From Peribacillus simplex (GTDB taxonomy: Bacteria > Bacillota > Bacilli > Bacillales > DSM-1321), in assembly GCF_900156045.1 (NCBI RefSeq), contig NZ_FTMX01000001.1, positions 186,001 through 250,000 on the forward strand: a DNA stretch of 64,000 bases. Reading direction: 5' to 3'. Below the pieces are notes generated by a model. The model made no database searches. It was given only the letters and a program-made list of their open reading frames with translations, and was not told the DNA's origin. The translations under genes and the position numbers were made by a program. Position 1 is the first letter of the stretch; every line of letters starts with the position of its first letter. Positions 61,261 to 64,000 of this stretch are shown one piece after another.

Positions 61261-61477
61261 AAAAATGCTCAAAGGAGATGTTTCCTTTGAGCATTTTATG
61301 TTTCTGATTGTTTTGCTTCCAATACGAAAAGATATGGCAGCAAGACAGAAGCAGCACTATCCAAAGAAAAACATCATTAAAGGAAAAGCCTATCGTTGAA
61401 TGTCCCCCAAAAGCGGTCATCACTCCGACTAGGGAAAGGAGATACATGGTGTAAAACAATTGCGACTTGATCCTCAT
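61247..61477 (-). CDS. Possible small membrane protein
   Basis: A 76-residue frame with two hydrophobic segments (about 7-24 and 33-50) and a polar tail. It has no clear ribosome binding site and its 3' end runs through the terminator of the opposite gene, so it is doubtful or has lost its original end. Confidence 0.3.
   Translation of the reverse strand: MRIKSQLFYTMYLLSLVGVMTAFGGHSTIGFSFNDVFLWIVLLLSCCHIFSYWKQNNQKHKMLKGNISFEHFFKNS
61260..61297 (+). terminator. Terminator after collagen-like gene
   Basis: AAAATGCTCAAAGGA pairs with TTCCTTTGAGCATTTT; the following run is TTATG, so the 3' T-tract is weak. Confidence 0.75.
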
Positions 61478-61637
61478 ATCATGATCGGAGTGACACTCTT
61501 TCTTAAATAGTCATATATTCCTTCGTTTTTGAATGTGGCGAAATAAACGGCCAACAATGTTCAATATTTAATAGAAATGGTAAAATCATTATGCTCCTAT
61601 AAAATTTAGTGAATGAAAATGAAAATAGAGGATGCTG

Positions 61638-63221
61638 TTGAATATGAGGAAAGTATCACTGGAAACCAAGATTCTCGGGTTAGTCTTATCGTTGAGCCTG
61701 TTTTTGATTATATTATTGACGACTACTTTTTCCTATATGGAAGGAAGGCAAATAGCGAAGGATAAAGGTCAATTGGCGTTGGAACTTTCAAAGACGATTA
61801 GCTTCATGCCTACCGTAACGGATGCCTTTGAAACGGATGATCCCGCTCGCACAATTCAGCCGATTGCCGAAAAGATCCGCAGGGAAACAGGGGCTGAGTT
61901 CATCGTAGTCGGGAATAAAGAGGGAATTCGCTATTCACATCCGCTGGCTTCCGAAATTGGGAAGCGGATGGAAGGCGGGGATAATGCCAGGGCCCTTCAG
62001 GAAGGCGAATATTATGTCTCCGAAGCGGCAGGATCACTCGGTCTTTCCATTCGGGGGAAGTCACCGGTATTCAATGCGGATGGAAAAATAATTGGAATCG
62101 TCTCCGTCGGTTTTTTAGTTGACGATGTCCGCGCCCAAATTTTCAAGGACTTGTCGAAAGAGATGATTGTATCTTTAGTGGCCATCATGATATCGATCAT
62201 TGGCAGTTATATGCTGGCAAGGAGCATACGTAAAGATACATTGGGGCTGGAACCATTCGAAATCGCCAATTTATATAAAGAAAAAAATGCAGTGCTTCAA
62301 TCGGTGAAAGAGGGGATTCTGGCCATTGACCAAAATGGGTTGATTACCTCGATGAATCAGCCGGCAAAAAAATTGCTGGATATTAAAGAGTCCGTTCGCC
62401 ATTTGAATGTGGATGGCCTATTTCCTTCGAAATATTTATTTGAAGTGCTGAAGTCCGGTGAACCGCAGGTGGATAAGGAGATTTCATGGAAAGACAAATC
62501 CGTTATCGTCAATTGTACGCCAATCTTCGATAGTGAAGGGGTAAGCGGTGTTGTCGCTTCGTTCCGTGATCGAACGGAAATTGAGGAAATGGTCAACACA
62601 TTATCGGAAGTGAAGATGCATTCAGAGGATTTACGGGCACAAACCCATGAGTTCACCAATAAACTATACGTCCTTTCAGGTTTGATACAATTAGGCGAAT
62701 ATGATGAAGCAATAGATATGATTCAAAGCGAAACATCCGAATTGCATTCCTTGAACCGTGTCGTGTTCGAACAGATAAAAGATACAAAGGTACAAGCCCT
62801 TTTACTTGGAAAGATAGGGAAGGCATCGGAGAAGAAGATCATCTTTGAAATAGACACCCAAAGTTATCTAGAGAAACTGCCGGATCATATAAAATTGTCA
62901 CAATTAACATTGATTCTAGGCAACATTATTGATAATGCACTTGAAGCGGTTTCAAGCGTGGAAGAGCCGCTCGTGAAATTTTTCGCCACAGATATCGGAA
63001 ATGATATGGTATTTGAAGTGAGTGATAACGGAAAAGGAATACCTGAGGATGCCATCGCCCACATTTTCGATCGGGGTTTCACTTCGAAAAACAGCGGAAG
63101 TCCGAGTGGTTATGGACTTGCGAATGCTGATCATGTTGTCAAAGAGCTTGGCGGCATCATCGAAGTTTACAGCGAGGATGGAAACACAATATTCACCGTG
63201 TATCTTCCTAAAGAAAAGTGA
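61638..63221 (+). CDS. Sensor histidine kinase, CitA/DcuS (DctS) family
   Basis: A C4-dicarboxylate- or citrate-type sensor of about 528 residues, paralogous to the kinase at 44247. Helix at about 9-32, Cache/PAS domain (GAEFIVVGNKEGIRYSHPLA, then GIVSVGFLV), second helix near 180-197, cytoplasmic PAS, phospho-accepting His in RAQTHEFTNKLYVLSGLI near 340, and ATPase SDNGKGIPE and GYGLANADHV. The TTG at 61638 is 6 bases after AGAGG; ATGs at 61632 and 61644 are alternatives. It is followed by its regulator. Confidence 0.87.
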   Translation: MNMRKVSLETKILGLVLSLSLFLIILLTTTFSYMEGRQIAKDKGQLALELSKTISFMPTVTDAFETDDPARTIQPIAEKIRRETGAEFIVVGNKEGIRYSHPLASEIGKRMEGGDNARALQEGEYYVSEAAGSLGLSIRGKSPVFNADGKIIGIVSVGFLVDDVRAQIFKDLSKEMIVSLVAIMISIIGSYMLARSIRKDTLGLEPFEIANLYKEKNAVLQSVKEGILAIDQNGLITSMNQPAKKLLDIKESVRHLNVDGLFPSKYLFEVLKSGEPQVDKEISWKDKSVIVNCTPIFDSEGVSGVVASFRDRTEIEEMVNTLSEVKMHSEDLRAQTHEFTNKLYVLSGLIQLGEYDEAIDMIQSETSELHSLNRVVFEQIKDTKVQALLLGKIGKASEKKIIFEIDTQSYLEKLPDHIKLSQLTLILGNIIDNALEAVSSVEEPLVKFFATDIGNDMVFEVSDNGKGIPEDAIAHIFDRGFTSKNSGSPSGYGLANADHVVKELGGIIEVYSEDGNTIFTVYLPKEK

Positions 63222-63232
63222 GGAGGGAAAGA

Positions 63233-63922
63233 ATGCTGAAGATAAGAGCAGTCATCGCAGAAGATGATTTTCGTGTTGCGGATATCCATGAAAAATTCTT
63301 AAAAAACTTTGATGAAATAGAAGTGGTCGGAAAAGCCGTCAATGCCAAAAAAACGCTTCGGATCTTGGAACAAAAAAGCCCGGATCTGCTATTGCTTGAT
63401 GTATATATGCCAGATCAACTTGGTACAGACCTCCTTCCGGACATAAGGAAAAAGTTCCCGAATGTGGATATCATCATGATTACCGCGGCAACGGATAAAG
63501 ACCAACTTGAAAAGGCGCTACACTATGGTGTAGAGAATTATTTAATTAAACCAGTGGAAATGAAGCGCTTCAATCAAGTTATCGAAGAGTATCTGAAGAA
63601 AGTCCATCTGATGAAATCGAAACAAGAGATAGATCAGGATTTTGTTGATCTCATTTTGAATAAGGGATCTGCGATTTCGGAAACGAACGATGGGCCGGCC
63701 TTACCGAAAGGGGTCGACGAAATCACTTTGGCGAAAGTGATCGAGGTACTCAAAGCAAGCGATATCGGTTTGTCGGCTGAGCAAGTGAGCGGCCAGATCG
63801 GCGCTTCCAGGACAACCGCGAGACGCTATCTGGAATATTTGATATCCGTAAAGAAATGTAAAGCGGAAGTCGTATACGGGGTAGTGGGAAGACCTGAGCG
63901 AAGATATTATAAAGTTCAATAG
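63233..63922 (+). CDS. Response regulator, CitB/DcuR (DctR) family
   Basis: A 229-residue regulator paired with the preceding kinase. Receiver with AEDDFRVADIHE and the phosphorylated aspartate in LLLLDVYMPDQLG near 56, K in LIKPVEMKRF near 104, and a C-terminal helix-turn-helix (AEQVSGQIGASRTTARRYLE). AGGAGGGAAAGA precedes the ATG. A terminator follows, so its target transporter, if adjacent, lies beyond the window. Confidence 0.88.
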   Translation: MLKIRAVIAEDDFRVADIHEKFLKNFDEIEVVGKAVNAKKTLRILEQKSPDLLLLDVYMPDQLGTDLLPDIRKKFPNVDIIMITAATDKDQLEKALHYGVENYLIKPVEMKRFNQVIEEYLKKVHLMKSKQEIDQDFVDLILNKGSAISETNDGPALPKGVDEITLAKVIEVLKASDIGLSAEQVSGQIGASRTTARRYLEYLISVKKCKAEVVYGVVGRPERRYYKVQ

Positions 63923-63935
63923 AATTAAGTGTGAA

Positions 63936-63963
63936 GCACCTTCAAGATTGAAGGTGTTTTTTT
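63936..63963 (+). terminator. Terminator after response regulator
   Basis: CACCTTC-AAGATT-GAAGGTG followed by seven T. Confidence 0.88.
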
Positions 63964-64000
63964 ATGCAGGTTTCAAAAAAGCAATATTTGTCAAAAAAAC

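Overview
The window looks like a chromosomal segment of a spore-forming Bacillaceae bacterium, most probably the Peribacillus (Bacillus simplex) group. The reasons are AGGAGG-type ribosome binding sites with many TTG and GTG starts, sporulation and germination genes (YyaC-type, GerAB-type), a lia operon, T-box, Fur, CcpA, Ada and MerR type control sites, and moderate to low GC. The species is inferred, not shown. No rRNA, tRNA, CRISPR array or complete insertion sequence was seen.

Layout. 1-8.3 kb: glucarate/galactarate catabolism, with a gudP-type transporter (cut by the window edge) divergent from kdgD, the semialdehyde dehydrogenase gene, gudD, a second gudP and garD. 8.4-11 kb: small accessory genes. 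11.4-14.4 kb: an RND exporter. 14.6-16.2 kb: a DsbA-like protein and a nitroreductase. 16.4-17.3 kb: a Fur-controlled flavodoxin with fbpA and fbpB. 17.3-24.4 kb: assorted membrane, hydrolase and PLD-family genes, with a type I toxin-antitoxin-like locus near 20 kb. 24.8-30 kb: a kynurenine operon (kynU, permease, kynA, kynB) divergent from a TetR regulator. 30.4-34 kb: a lia-type envelope-stress operon. 34.5-43 kb: transporters, including a T-box-controlled permease and a TcyP-type symporter, plus a HExxH protein. 44-48 kb: a citrate-type two-component system, CitM-family transporter and a small gene. 48.4-52.3 kb: YyaC, a pentapeptide protein, an orphan GerAB and two pseudogene remnants. 52.5-57 kb: MerR/TipA-type regulator, PrmC-like methyltransferase, CutC and Nudix genes. 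57.2-58.2 kb: a tandem pair of secreted DUF2690 proteins. 58.2-60.5 kb: adaptive response genes adaA, a methyltransferase gene and alkA. 60.5-64 kb: a 41-bp tandem repeat, a collagen-like protein and a second DctS/DctR-type system.

The most notable non-coding structure is a miniature mobile element present four times (15326, 24512, 52100, 54759). Three copies are 219 bp and one is a 165-bp internal deletion. Every copy is flanked by its own 8-bp target duplication and ends in imperfect GGCTCTTTTCG-like inverted termini. One copy has replaced the last codons and stop of a host gene. The second is the locus at 19.97-20.35 kb: a 28-residue holin-like toxin ORF whose ribosome binding site can pair with its own 3' region, and an opposing promoter and terminator predicting an antisense RNA of about 165 nt. 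Intergenic tandem arrays near 30.1 and 60.6 kb, a resolvase remnant near 51.8 kb and an HxlR remnant fused to the end of the orphan gerAB add to a picture of local remodelling.
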